A stretch of DNA of 64,000 nt from Otatea glauca. Taxonomy: Eukaryota; Streptophyta; Magnoliopsida; Poales; Poaceae. The notes under the pieces were generated by a model. That model saw nothing but the letters and a program-made list of their open reading frames with translations. It searched no databases and had not been told where the DNA came from. A program made the translations under genes and the position numbers. Location of the stretch: positions 61,960 to 125,959 of the forward strand of contig JAYEVK010000096.1 of assembly GCA_036346275.1 (NCBI GenBank), given 5' to 3'. Shown here piece by piece: positions 35,538 through 47,097 of this stretch. The stretch's first letter is position 1; the number at the start of each line of letters is the position of its first letter.

Positions 35538-36016
35538 CATTTCCCAATCTAAATAAATTTTAGCATCATATGCACCAGAAAAAGATGGTATGGTAAATTT
35601 GACTTTAGGAAAAGGATCATTGTATCCACGACCATTGTGCTAATTAAGATTATTACCTCCCATACCATGACGATTGTGATTCAGGCATTGTTGTTGTCAT
35701 ACATCCTGTGCAGCAGCACGAGCAGCGAAGGCATCACAATTTTCTCCATCCACATCATCTCCTACGACAGACTCTTCATGATCTGGGCTGCATCATGTTC
35801 CCCCACTCTTCGAGCCCTATTGAGAAGCGGCTGTCTCTCATAGTTCTCCATCCTTGCAAGAAGATTGGCGATGCTTCGTTCTATTCTCTCCAATTTATGC
35901 TCATTGTCTCGACCGATCTTTGCGATGTTTGCATTAATGTCATTTAGCGTGTTATTTAGCTCATTTTTCGTAACACACTCCAATCCATCCTCAGCTTCAG
36001 CTTGCGAACCTGTCAT

Positions 36017-37178
36017 GGTTAGTAGAAGATAAAAGACAACACAAGAGGATTATCCCTATCAACTACTAGGTGGTGGAAGGAGGAAACACTCACTCTCAAG
36101 TGTCTTACCACGCTCTTACAAATGTTCTTACCGAAACAGCAGGTGGTACAACTGGTGGCTGGTTCGTGATAGCGTGAGGGCGTGAGCGAAGCGATTTCAA
36201 TGGAGAACCTGAACTGATAAGAAGTATGTGGAGCTCGGAAGGCAATATTTAGTAGCAAGGAATAAGCAATATCGAACTCAGATTAGCGAGCTGAATAAAT
36301 GTCCAACGTACTTATCACAGTTGCTGGCCCAAACATGTTTCTAGAACTAGTTCAACCTAGCAAGGGATATATCAAAGCACATAGGACTCAAAGGATGCAA
36401 GCAATTCTGATTATCAGCTTCTCTTTCCCTCTTTTTGCTTAATTTTTTTCTGATTTTTTTTCAGTGCGGCTCTTTTTTTGTACTTGCCTTTTGCTTTACT
36501 TTCTGTTAACTCAAAGGGAAAACAAAAATCTCACGTTTTGGAACAAGAGAAGATATTAAACAGATGATCGAAAAACGGTAAAAACAGGACAACAAACTTC
36601 TAGGGTCCAGAACTCGGTCTTAGAGGCCGATTTTGAGGGTCAAAAATTGCACAAGTTTAAAGAATGTGGATTTTTTAGATGCACGTCATCATCCTCTTCG
36701 AAACAAAAAACAATTCGCCCTGATCAGAGTTCGTATGCAAAAGTTATGCAAGTTTTACTGAACACTGCACAATTGCCTACGACTTCACTTCTTTCTTCCG
36801 GTCAGGGCTAAAATAGCAATAGGATCACGGGTGAACAAGTGTGGCCAGCGGTGCAGTGCGATTGGTACAAGGTGGCTCACAACCTATCTAGTTCGGCTCT
36901 AGGGTTGGCGGTGGTGGGATGACTAACAGTGCAAAACAAGCACTAGGGCAATAGAAAATGACCACTAGAAACTAGGATCACAACCTCCAACCAGCAACAC
37001 GGCGACGATGATGGACATAAACTCAACAAGTGAAACTAAAAACGAAAATTGCAAAGGCACAAGGGGTTGTAGGACAATGGAAACGATGAACAACTTTTTG
37101 TAGGGCATTTTTTTTCTGGACTCTAGGACAATGGCAAAACAAAAGTGGGGATACAAGAATTACCTATCGGGCAACCGA
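36017..37178. other. 5' leader of Gypsy-2, no gene seen
   Basis: About 1.16 kb lies between PBS and gag ATG. It contains a T-rich run (36420-36490) and no conserved reading frame. Its length is typical of a gypsy leader. Confidence 0.6.
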
Positions 37179-37191
37179 GGCTCTGATACCA
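37179..37191 (-). other. primer-binding site, Gypsy-2
   Basis: The minus strand reads TGGTATCAGAGCC, a perfect initiator-Met tRNA site, two bases from the LTR border at 37194. Confidence 0.9.
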
Positions 37192-37193
37192 CT

Positions 37194-37803
37194 TGATGGG
37201 AATGGTGGCCCGATCTTCCGACAGGTAGTAATGAATCATTTGGTGGAGAACTCTACATTGACGATCCGGCTTCCAATCAGAACTGATTCAAACCATGCAA
37301 TCGCTACACTACGGCTCCGTTGTTTATCAACCACGCACAAATATGGTTGATCTCGCCAAGAAGGCTTATCCCTGCATGCGAATCGAGAACACAAGCAAGA
37401 ATGTAGAAGATGCAATCTGAAATTGCGAATAATATTAAGCACACGAGTTGGGGTTCCACAAACCGATGAACGGCGAAAAACTGACAAAGTGTCTAGTTGT
37501 AATCTAAGCAAAACCCATCTATTCTAGCGACGACTACTGAATATGTATGAGGGAGAGGGCAAGGGAGGAAGCCAAGGGGGTGGCCGTGAAACCCTAGGTC
37601 GTACAAGGCCTTTGGGCCCAAGTGGAGGTGTCGCAGCACCCGACAGATTCTATTCATCATATTGTTTTGATGATTCCTATCGATCTAGAAGGATTTTGGA
37701 CATGAAACCACTTCTGTTGGAAATCTCTCGTCTTGGGCTTCTCCGTAGAGTCCAAGAACGCCTCAATTGGACTTCGTATGACTTAGATATGGTCATTTTA
37801 TTG
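37194..37803 (-). repeat. 5' LTR of Gypsy-2, last bases missing
   Basis: It starts TGATGGGAATGGTGGCCC beside the PBS and matches 28833-29440. After TTTTATTG it passes directly into TATCGGGACCC, the start of another gypsy LTR. About ten terminal bases are therefore missing. Confidence 0.85.
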
Positions 37804-39850
37804 ACTATCGGGACCCGGATTTGCAAATCCGAAACCCTCTGTGTATACTGCACTAGTCCAGGATCACGCTAATGCACACAGTGGAAACATAGATGAAATA
37901 TCATTTCATACAACGAATTAACTAAGAAGAAGCAAATTATTATTAAATAAAGCAAACGACCTTATGGTCAAAGTTTACACCAATATGCCTTAAGGGCTTA
38001 CGAAACAAATAACTATTGCAGCGAGAAAAGATAACTTGAACCATTCGACATGCCACAGGCAATCGTCTGGGGAACGCCTTCCTAATCCACGTAGTCTTCA
38101 TAGAATTCCTCCACATGATACTCAGCATTTCCTGATCCTTCCTCGGCAACTCGATCAACAAAGGCGTATAGCCGTGAGTACAAAAAGTACTCAGCAAGCC
38201 GTAGGGAATTGATGCAATATATTCATGCACGGCTTGACAAGGATGGCCATATGGTTCATTCGCAGAAATTAATAACTTGAATTGAAATACAATAAATAGA
38301 TTGAAAGCACATTTATGAAAAGATAAATAAATAACTGGTAGATCAATGGTAGACAACATGAACAGAATGACGAGACATCACCCTACGCCATCTGAAACAA
38401 GTATCAACCAATAAATTCAACAGTAGTACTTTAGATCACAAAACAACAGTGAACTCCCCGTTCACATCCCAACAATTCCACATTCCACATTTCAGGAAAC
38501 ACTCTATACCCCGTGTGAAATTCCCGGGCTTGTCCATGACCGCGGACACGGCTATTCGAATAGTTTTACACTCTGCAGAGGTTGTACAACTTTACCCACA
38601 AGATAAAATTATCTCTTTGTGCAATCGATATTAACACACTTCCTTTCGTGTGCCGCAGAGATATCATGACAAAGCCTTTACAGTGCACTGTCTAAACTCG
38701 GTACTGCCCGCTAAGGTTTCACCCCTTAAGGCCCCCGCTAATGTTTATATGAAAAACACCTCGAATAAATGCGAAGTATCGCAGAACTAACCTTAAAACA
38801 CTCTTAGGGATGTCTCCTACTAATGTTGAAAAATGGTTAGATTATCCCTTAAGGTGCAGCATCAATAGCGAAAAGAAAACTGGACCGTAACCGCACGAAC
38901 AACATGGTCATATGAGCCTATTCAACAACCCGTAAAATATCTTATATAAATACAAAATAGTGAAAGAATAGCTTAGTAGCATTCTATGATATACATACTA
39001 CCATAATCTATTAAAATATTTCATTTGTATCCTGCGTTGCATATAAAACTTGTCACGACAAATACCTTAAATGACCACAAACTACACCAATCCATATCAC
39101 TTAAGCCTTCTCCGCAATCCGTAAAGTATCTCGTCTAAATGTAAATTTAAGGAAAAATGGTACAGAATCAGTTTTTAGTATATATACTACCATATTCTAC
39201 AAAAATATGTTAATTATAACTTGCTTTGAATCTGGATCATACTAAAGCAAGAACCCTAAACAATCACAAACCGCACAGTTTCAGAAACACTTAAGCACTT
39301 TCGACTGCTTGAAAAACTACTCAGTTTAACATGAACATTGAGGGAAATGGTCCAAAACATCCCCCAGTATATGGAAAACCAAAATATGGACAAACATCTT
39401 AATTTCAACTTGCTTGTCATATAAAACTTGCTAGAGCAAATACCCTAAATGATAATGTTGCTGGAGTCATGTTGTATGGACGAATGAGATCGGAAGTCTT
39501 AAACCAAAACATCTGTTAAGCAAGAATCGTCACCTAACAAAGTAGTATCAACCAATAACTTTAAAATTCCAGATCCACCATGTATAAATCACTTCCATGC
39601 ATGAACACTTAAAGCTAAGTACTAATTAAGCGAAAACTTTCAACTAATGTTTTACTTTCATCAATCCAAATAATTTTAGTATCTAGAATCTGATTAAGTA
39701 GATACAAAGAGACATAAAGAAGGTACTTGAAATCATAAACCACCTCATGTAAGTTCATAGCTATAGTATATAAATAACCAACAATTGAAAATAACTATTT
39801 CAAACAAAGAACCTTTCATGCATTAAATCCTAATGAAAATGTTATGTAAG
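37804..39850 (-). repeat. Gypsy-4: LTR fragment of a third Tekay-like family
   Basis: It starts TATCGGGACCCGG, probably TGTCGGGACC with one transition, like the Gypsy-3 LTR. It shares with the Gypsy-1 and Gypsy-3 LTRs a GAGTAC hairpin (38176-38198) and a CGGACACGG/ACACTCTGCA/TTTACCCACAAG block (38535-38603) at matching distances. It contains a tandem repeat of about 190 bp (38930-39460). No internal gypsy sequence is seen. The right border is unclear: sequence after about 39850 has different character and continues to the CACTA-2 insertion at 40011. Confidence 0.6.
38930..39460. repeat. tandem repeat of about 190 bp, nearly three diverged copies
   Basis: Units start near 38930 (CCGTAAAATAT), 39119 (CCGTAAAGTATC) and 39309 (CTTGAAAAACTAC). 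Shared internal landmarks are ACTACCATA, an ACTTGC or CTTGC stretch, and AATACCCTAAA-like and CACTTAAGC-like segments. The period is about 189-190 bp and the copies are strongly diverged. Confidence 0.65.
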
Positions 39851-40010
39851 TGACAACTTGGGAACTCAAAATCACCATGTTCTTCTTGGTAAGTTTTAAT
39901 TTGGTATTTACATCTGATTTCTTTTTGCCCCATTTGATATGGTGTTATTTGCTTTTGTCTCGATTCTTATTATTCGACGCGTAGACAACGGTATTTCATA
40001 TTCGATTGAT

Positions 40011-40400
40011 CACTACTACAGAACAGCACATCACTGCCGGTTCCAAAACCCCATCACTGCCAGTCATTGGCGCCGGCATTGATTGGTCGGCAGTGATACT
40101 CGGGGATTATCACTGCTGGCTCAGGAACCGGCAGTGATAAGGATTATCACTGCCGGTTCTACCTACAACCAACAGTGATATTGAACTATCACTGCCGGTT
40201 CTATCTACAACCGGCAGTGATATTGAACTATCACTGCCGGATCAAACCAAAATCCGGCAGTGATGATAATTATCACTGCCGGTTATACATAAAACCGGCA
40301 GAGATATCGAACTATCACTGCTGGGTTGTACCATAATCCGATAGTGATATGTACATATCATTGCCGGTTTTCTCCAAGAACCGGCAGTGACAAGCTTGCA
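40011..40400. repeat. CACTA-2 left terminus and subterminal hairpin array
   Basis: Starting at 40011, the motif TATCACTGCCGGTT and its reverse complement alternate every 25-35 bp, with some mutated copies. Each pair could fold as a stem with a loop of about 10-15 nt. Such arrays are typical CACTA subterminal binding sites. Confidence 0.85.
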
Positions 40401-40889
40401 TATTTTTTGTGCAATATATATATTTTTATACAATTGTTTATACAATGTCCATATGTAGTATATAAAGCATCGTTCAAATCATAATTCAAATATATCCATG
40501 TATATATGAAGCATCGTTAAAATCATAATTCAAATATATTAAATTAAGCATCACAATATTTTGTTTTTACAATGATTTGTTTACAAATGTAGCTCGACTA
40601 CATCTCATCCCATTCGCATTGATTTTGCAAGGACTACAGTACAAAGAGTCGAAGTAGACATGTCACGCGTATAGGTCGAAGGAATGAGGGTGATGAGGCT
40701 ACTCGTGGAACTCGCCGTTTGGATTGATGATCTCATCATGAATGAATCGGCGATCTGTTCTTGAATTGCTATAATTTCTGTCAGCAATAACTTATTGGTT
40801 CTCAGTTTGGAGCGCTATTTTTGAAGAAAAAAGGAAGTTAATTAATGATGATATTTGTTAAATGAAAAAAAGGCATCAATGTATAATTA

Positions 40890-41525
40890 CGTACCATGGC
40901 TTCGTTATAGCCGACACTCTCCATGACAATTGAATGCATATTTGTACATACATAGTATGCACATAAATTGTTTCCGGGGTCCTGCCTCATGCATGGAAAG
41001 TCATTTATTATTTAAAAATGTTTCTGTATGGGCGATACGAACACTTTTCTTGCGATTGCGTCGAAAGCCACATGAATGATTTTGAATAGTAATTAAACTT
41101 AAATGCAATAGAATGGAATTTTGCTAGAGTAATAGCATAGCGATCGAGTTTACCTATTCAAAGCATGTCCCAAAGGTCTTGAGTGCAGTTAGTTGGTTTT
41201 CTCACGGAGTCCAAGACAAAAATCACGCTAGCATCTAGCGGATGACGAGGAGGACCAGTGAAACACGCACATATATGTCAGCGTAGTCAATTACTTCCAC
41301 ATCGTACGTGTTACACAAAAATAGTAAAACGATATTAGAAGTAAAGAGATACGTACTTGAAGTTATAGGGTAAAAGTATGGAGGTTTTGTATTGCAGCTT
41401 CAAAAAAAGTATTAAATAAATAGTCTTCATTGTATTGTGGGTTGTCCTTCACAAGCTTCTCGTTGACGAGCCCCGGATCTAGGAATGCTAGATTGTCATT
41501 GTTATTTCTTCTACATGTCTGTATC
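40890..41525 (-). pseudogene. Ulp1-like (C48) cysteine protease domain of CACTA-2
   Basis: The minus-strand block from 41525 begins MEIQTCRRNNNDNLAFLDPG and runs to ILLPYNF with a GTACGT donor-like site. After a short intron-like gap comes HW, then LDASVIFVLDSVRKPTN, and after another gap DFPCMRQDPGNNLCAYYVC at about 41005-40940. This is the His-Asp-Gln-Cys order of Ulp1/SENP proteases (HW, VLDS, Q, LCxYYVC). Frames shift between HW and LDAS. Many plant CACTA and Mutator-like elements carry such domains. Whether they cut SUMO or process element proteins is unsettled. Confidence 0.72.
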
Positions 41526-41674
41526 TCCATTCTACATAAGAAAGAAGTTAGACATGCAATTAAATAGTACAAAAATGCTCAACAATATACGGACAGACTT
41601 ACAAGGTCCATAGTCTAAGTATATTCACGTCCAGGGCATCTTGCTGGTACAACATATACAGCTTAGTGAAGTTG

Positions 41675-41890
41675 ACTTATCACTGCCGGGTAATATGTAG
41701 AACCGGCAGTGATACTTACATATTACTACCGGTTCTATATATTACCCGGCAGTGATACTTAAGTATCACTTTGTAGGGTAATATATAGAACCAGCGATGA
41801 TATAAATATCCTTCTTAGGTTATTTCATTAACAGCGGTGATAAAACCACTATCCTTTGCGGTTAATGTTATAACCTAAAGTGATATATAA
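41675..41890. repeat. internal copy of the CACTA-2 TCACTGCCGG hairpin array
   Basis: TATCACTGCCGGGTAA, GAACCGGCAGTGATA and related arms recur here, about 1.3 kb inside the left array and between the protease domain and the TNP2 C-terminus. The last units decay (GGTTATAACC-like). Confidence 0.75.
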
Positions 41891-42218
41891 GTTCGAACCA
41901 ATGAACTCAAACTTTCGGGACATGTAATATTTCTTTTAAATATTTCCCTTGATTTTGACCTTTGTCTAAAATTCTAAAAATCTGATTACACCTTGTTTTA
42001 ATAGTTTTAATATTTTCAATATCAAATAATGCTTACAAAATTCGCACAAATCAGTAGACCAACCATTGCTTCAAAAATTCACACAAATACAAAAATTCAC
42101 ACAGATGAAGTTTAATTCACACAAATTGTTACATATGAGAAAAGAATACATTAATTGTTACATATGAGAAATAAACATGTATTTAATTAGGATAACTAAG
42201 CTACGATTAGGACCTTCG

Positions 42219-42489
42219 TTATGATCGCGGCGTATGTATGTAACCGTCCTCACTCTCTTCCATGAGACCTAGGTCAACGTCCTCTCCGAAAAGAGGAAGC
42301 TCATCGAATTGGTTGTACTCTTCCTCGTCGACAACATTCCCAACTCCAACAATCCTTCATTTTCCTTGAATAACCACGTGGCGCTCATTGTTATTGGATC
42401 GGTTACAAAAAGATTTGTATAATGAATTAGCAAGCACGAATGGTTCTTCTCTCAGTATCCGACCAGTTTGAGGTCCACGGTAGTGATAC
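42219..42489 (-). pseudogene. TNP2 C-terminus of CACTA-2
   Basis: Reading leftward from 42489: GITTVDLKLVGY, then (after a one-base shift) REEPFVLANS, then VVIQGK, VDEEEYNQFDELPLFGEDVD and the end SEDGYIHTPRS before TAA at 42221-42219. It directly continues the frame NIDKY ending at 59632, so Gypsy-3 split the gene here. Confidence 0.75.
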
Positions 42490-45400
42490 TGTCGGGACCG
42501 AACACAAATCAGGACCCTACTGTGTATTACGTGCGATCCGGGATCACGCTAGCACCTACTGATCATACGAGGGTTGCACATCACGGACATTCACGAAGAT
42601 ATAAGAATAAATAGTGCAAACATGTATATAAGCAAGGTTATGCGACCTTATGGTCTCCTTACGGATAGGTCGACCACACGGGGCTTACATTAATCAAAGT
42701 AAAGAAATAGCGGTGAACATAAAAAAGGTCGTGGAAGCCTTCATCTTGCCACGAGCAAGTGGTGAGGCTTGCCCCTAGTTCATCGTGTCCTCGATGTACT
42801 CCTCCTCCCAAGCGGTGTAGTCTCCTCCCGCGATGTTGGGGTTGAAAGCAAGGTGGGGTGAGTACACAAGGCACTCAACAAGTAATGCAGAATCGACACT
42901 ATTACTATATCGAGATCTTGTTCCAAAGGATTGGCTTAAATGGTTCTTTTGCATCAGCGGCATTTTTAACCAATATCTTAGTTAGATTAAAGATGAAACG
43001 ATTATACGTAATAATAATTTCAAATGGTTTTCCATGAGGTTTCTCGACATTGCTTGACCTTATGAGTTCATTTTAACACTTGCACCTGACCACCCCTTCC
43101 ATGTTTTGTTTACAATCTACCCCTTGTTGTAATCCCGAGCAATGCTCAATTCCGTGAGCACGGCTATTGAATAGTTTTGACACTCTGCAGAGGTTGTACA
43201 CTTTACCCACAAGATCTGGCCGCTCACCACACAGGTGATTGTCATAACAAAGCTTTTCGGGAACCTCTACCTTAACCAAAGAACCTCTCGTTATTGCCTT
43301 CACTATCGCTTCCTAACACAGGCGAAGTATAGGACGGCCAATCACCGTTGGATGGGAACCAAGCCGTATGCAGTGCGCTCCCCATACAGATACACCCCTG
43401 TGTCTTGTCACCCCGAGTATCGGAGGAAGATATCGAACCTAGTCAACTAGGTCTGTCCCATATCGAGACATGTGGTTGTACGGGTGACTCGGATCAAAGG
43501 CTTGCAAGGTGAAGTCCTTAAGCGGCCAAGGTAAGACTTCCAACACTCAATGATGGCACGGGCCCAATGTGACACAGGACTCACATCACTCATCAACCCA
43601 TTGCCACAGGCCCACGGTGCCACCTGACCTCTTGCCACTTGCCCGATCTAAAACATTTCCCACCCCATTGATTATTGTGCAACACATGCAGCCAATAACT
43701 CAACATCAATATGGTACCACAGGTCACCATACTTCCATATCATCATGTGGCATCATCACACCACTTTCAAAATACATTCAATATTCCATTAGTCAATTTT
43801 GTAGCATTTCTCTGAAAGATCATTCATGACTCATTTGCAAGGCTAAGCATCTACTCACGGTCTAGCCTCCGTGTTGGCACAATATTAACATCCAACTAAT
43901 ATAATCAAACTTAGGGTGACAATGATTTAGGGCATACAATTAATAATTCAAGGTGGCATAACAAAATGGGTTGATTAACTACATTATCCCAAATTAATTT
44001 AAATTCATTTTAAATAATTAGCATGCATAGTTTCAAAGCATAAATTACATTTTAAAATCTGGGATCAAAATGATCAAAGCATCACTTGCCTTCAAAGAGT
44101 TGCTGGTTGGTGTTCGAAGCTTGGTCTTGACGACGAATTCTTCTCGAAACTTTCCAGACAAATTTAGTCTCTGGCGTACAAACAAAAGATACAATAAATA
44201 GCTAATACAGAAGACTAGATGACCTCAAAATTCAAATAAAATTCACCATTAAATAGCTCATAATTTTATGAATTTTTAGAAATTTGAATCACCAAATCGA
44301 GTTAAAATGCAAAAGTTATAGTCATTTGAAGTTTGAATAAAATCTGAAAATACGATTTTTCTGAATTATTTTTATCTTGAAATTCGCATAAATGGCGTCG
44401 ACATCGCGTCATGATGGCGTCGGCACGAAATGAATTTCGTCGAAAAATTTTTATATATAAAAATATTTATAGCGTCATTCGCGGCGTGTTACGACCGCGT
44501 GGCGACCTCTGAGTGCCGCCCGTTGCTTGGTTCATGGTGGGTCCGCGGTTGGCTACGGTCCGCCGTGGTGGCGACTTGTGCTCATGCCGGGTGGCGCAAG
44601 CCGTGGCGTCGGCTGACGATCGCGCTGACCAATCCGACGCGACACGCGGCAAGATCGAGCCGCTCGCTCATCCAGCGGTCGGATCTCCCCCACCGGCAGC
44701 GGTTCGCGCGCCGCCTCCACGCCTCCACGCGTCGCATCCAATGGCGCGCTCGGATCAACGGCGCACCGCGCCGCCAGCTGCGGCGTCTCGGTTCAGCGGC
44801 GACCGCAGCGGCGCAATCGCGACGATACGCCGAAATCGGCGGTGGATCTGGTCTCGCCCGATCAAAATGCCCAGCGTCAACGCGTGATTTGGCGGTGCGG
44901 TGCCATCTCCGCCGCGCGTTCAAATCTGAGCGGCGCGGATCGCCAAGGCAAACCAGATCCAATCTCTACCGTTTAGATCTAATCTAGCGGCCTCACGGTA
45001 CCGGCGGTTTCTTGCTCAAGGCGCGGCGTGGCTCAATCCTCGCATCCACTAACGATCCAGCGGCTAAGACAAAACATATCGCGGAACTAGATCTAATCCA
45101 AGCCGTACATCAAGATCCAGCGCCACGATTCAATCTAAACATCTACGAGAGATGGAGGCTCGCGGACTCACGAGAACCGAGCGATGCAAATCGGACGGTC
45201 GGCGCGACCGGCGAGGTTGGGCGAAGAAGCGAAGGTTCTCGGGGGGGAAGATGACCTCGGCGGCGGCTGCGAAACTTCTCGGCGAGAAAAGTGGTCCACT
45301 CGATCGTCTTGCTTGGTGAACTTCGGGCAGGGTCGAACCGCGGCGAAAGCGGCAGACGGCGGCGAGAGGAAGCAAAAACAACGGCGGCACAAAGCGCCTT

Positions 45401-45824
45401 CTGGCGAGCTTCGCTCGGCGCTAGAGAGTCTCGGCGTGCGTGCGAGGAATCAAAAAACGCCGAAGGAGCTCTCTCGGACGCGCTCTCGGTGCATAAAGGG
45501 GCCTCGGCGTGCGCTTCTGCGCGCAAAGCAGCGGAAGCGGTCGGCGGCATTAGCTCCGGTGATCTCGCGAAGACGGCCGGCGTGGCGCAATCCCGCGCAT
45601 CCGTCGCGGCGACGATCGAAGGCTCACAGCGTCGCGAGCGGCGTGGCACACTCACGAGCGTTCGATCGGATCGGACGGCTTGGGTGGCGGCGCTAGGGTT
45701 TCAAGGCGGTTGGGCGACGACACGCACGCGATAATGGGCTCGGCCCATTCTTTGTTCATGTGATTTTAAAACATTTCACATTTAAAATAATTTGAGAAAT
45801 TCAATTAAATCATTTGGAGCTTTT
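42490..45824 (-). repeat. 3' LTR of Gypsy-3, first segment
   Basis: It starts TGTCGGGACCG. It is homologous to 56017 onward, and the LTR continues at 52262-52490 after the nested copia. It contains the GAGTAC hairpin (42860-42882), the ACACTCTGCAGAGG block (43150-43212) and a CG-rich tract (44480-45730) whose long ORFs on both strands are compositional artefacts. Confidence 0.9.
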
Positions 45825-47097
45825 TGTAGGATCGAAATATACTAATCTAGCAATCGAGAGGGTGAATGATTGCGGAAGCTAAAATCAAATTTTGATCTAC
45901 TAAAACTTCACCCCAATTCGGACTCAAATAATTGCTTCGTATTCAACAAAACAGAGTTAGATGCATTCGGTAAATCGCTAATTTCTGGAGATCCAACCGT
46001 CGGATTGACCTGCAATTTGAACTGTAGAAACCAGATTCCAATACGAATCTAGTCAAAGGAATCAACTCGATCGGACCTACGGATCAAAAGTTATTAACCT
46101 CGCAAGTATGCTGTGACAGATTATGACGAGAATTGACCAAACCCTAATTTCGTGATTAATCACAATCTACAAAAGATTAACCAACGAAACTTTCAGGAAC
46201 TCTAAATTGATACCCTAGAAAGGTTTTAGATGGATCAAATCAAGATTAAACTTGTTGAATCAAGAGAGACAAAGAATCAATCTACTAAATCGAAACCGAG
46301 CAGCCAAACTAAAAATTCAGAATACTGTAGCAAACCACGCACGAACAAACCGAAGCGGCGGTGCGTATGAGCGGTAACCTCGCATGAACAGTAGCAAATA
46401 GCGAATCACTGTAGCGTGGATGTTTCTTGTAGCCTCGCGATTTTCCTTCGCTTCGTCAAACTTTGCACGCAAGGAACTCCAGCGCAAGAAGAAATTGATT
46501 TTATTTCTTTTGTCTAATTTGGTTAAGTACTCCAAACAAAAGAGTACAAACCCTAAAACCTAGCTCTCTCATCTAAGCGAGAGACAGCCCTCTCCTATTT
46601 ATAATGAGCAACAGTTCGCATGCATATCCATACGGCCCAACATAGCCCAATACATGCAAGCGCCCCAATCAATTACAAGCGCAGCGGACGGCCGCTGCGC
46701 GCTCGCGTGACTAACGACCTCTATGTGCACCGTTCTCTGGCGAGCGTCCCGCATGACATCGCTTGACCACTAAGACCTCGGTTCCTCCACGAACCTAGTC
46801 CGAACCTCGGTTCCTCCATGAACCTAGTTCGGTCCGTCATCGACCACGTTAGCCTCAAGCAACACTGCACATGAGTAAACGAAACAACTCCGAGCACAAG
46901 TCACGACTTGACTCAACATCAATCCATGCAACCACTCACACGGCGCATTGCATAAAGCAAAACCATTACCATGCTATCACAAGCATATCAAGTAAACATA
47001 CGAAACGACATATGCAAAAGCACCACACATGCCATGAGCACAACCACTTTGCAATGCCAATTTCATCACTAAGCCAATTTTTACACATGATCTTACA
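45825..47097 (-). repeat. 3' LTR of the gag-only copia
   Basis: It starts TGTAGGATCG and ends TGATCTTACA. It is nearly identical to 50983-52256 over long stretches. Most differences are 1-2 nt indels, with a more divergent patch at 46310-46500. Confidence 0.92.
46594..46603 (-). promoter_or_regulatory. putative TATA box, 3' LTR of the gag-only copia
   Basis: The minus strand reads TATAAATAGG, matching the Copia-1 family promoter candidate. Confidence 0.55.

Larger units (their letters stand above)
33079..36016 (-). pseudogene. gag of Gypsy-2, split by a solo LTR
   Basis: The 5' part starts at ATG 36016 (MTGSQAEAEDGLECVTKNEL) with a helical HKLERIERSIANLLARMENY stretch. A frame change follows near 35760, then YDAKIYLDWE up to 35543. 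The 3' part resumes at 33893 with MTIEQKFNSHLVPEVHRVKQ, then FAIMWWNE, a FIPPSYKCDLRKKLQHLNQG capsid segment, and the knuckle CHRCKGMGHVMKDC near 33200. Removing the solo LTR and one target-site copy joins WE to MTIEQ in frame, so the gene was whole across this point before insertion. Confidence 0.88.
28833..37803 (-). mobile_element. Gypsy-2: CRM-like gypsy retrotransposon
   Basis: Two LTR copies of about 610 bp flank a minus-strand gag and pol, with a perfect PBS next to the right LTR. The pol sequence (KDG-WRMCVDCR, YRHPIPRLDDMLDELSG, HIRSQAKLNKRHAKWVEYIE) and the pol reading frame ending at or inside the 3' LTR fit the CRM lineage of chromoviruses. A Copia-1-family solo LTR sits in gag. 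The left flank is Copia-3. The right LTR is cut at 37803 by another gypsy LTR, so the target duplication (left candidate TTCAC) cannot be confirmed. Confidence 0.8.

Noticed and set aside
40011..40400. CRISPR-like array of regularly spaced repeats
   Set aside because: The repeats are inverted pairs at a CACTA terminus in a plant genome, with variable spacing and no conserved direct repeat.
44430..45734. Overlapping long ORFs on both strands (also 58036-59338)
   Set aside because: They occur in the CG-rich tract of both Gypsy-3 LTRs, in several frames at once and without conservation of one frame between the two copies.
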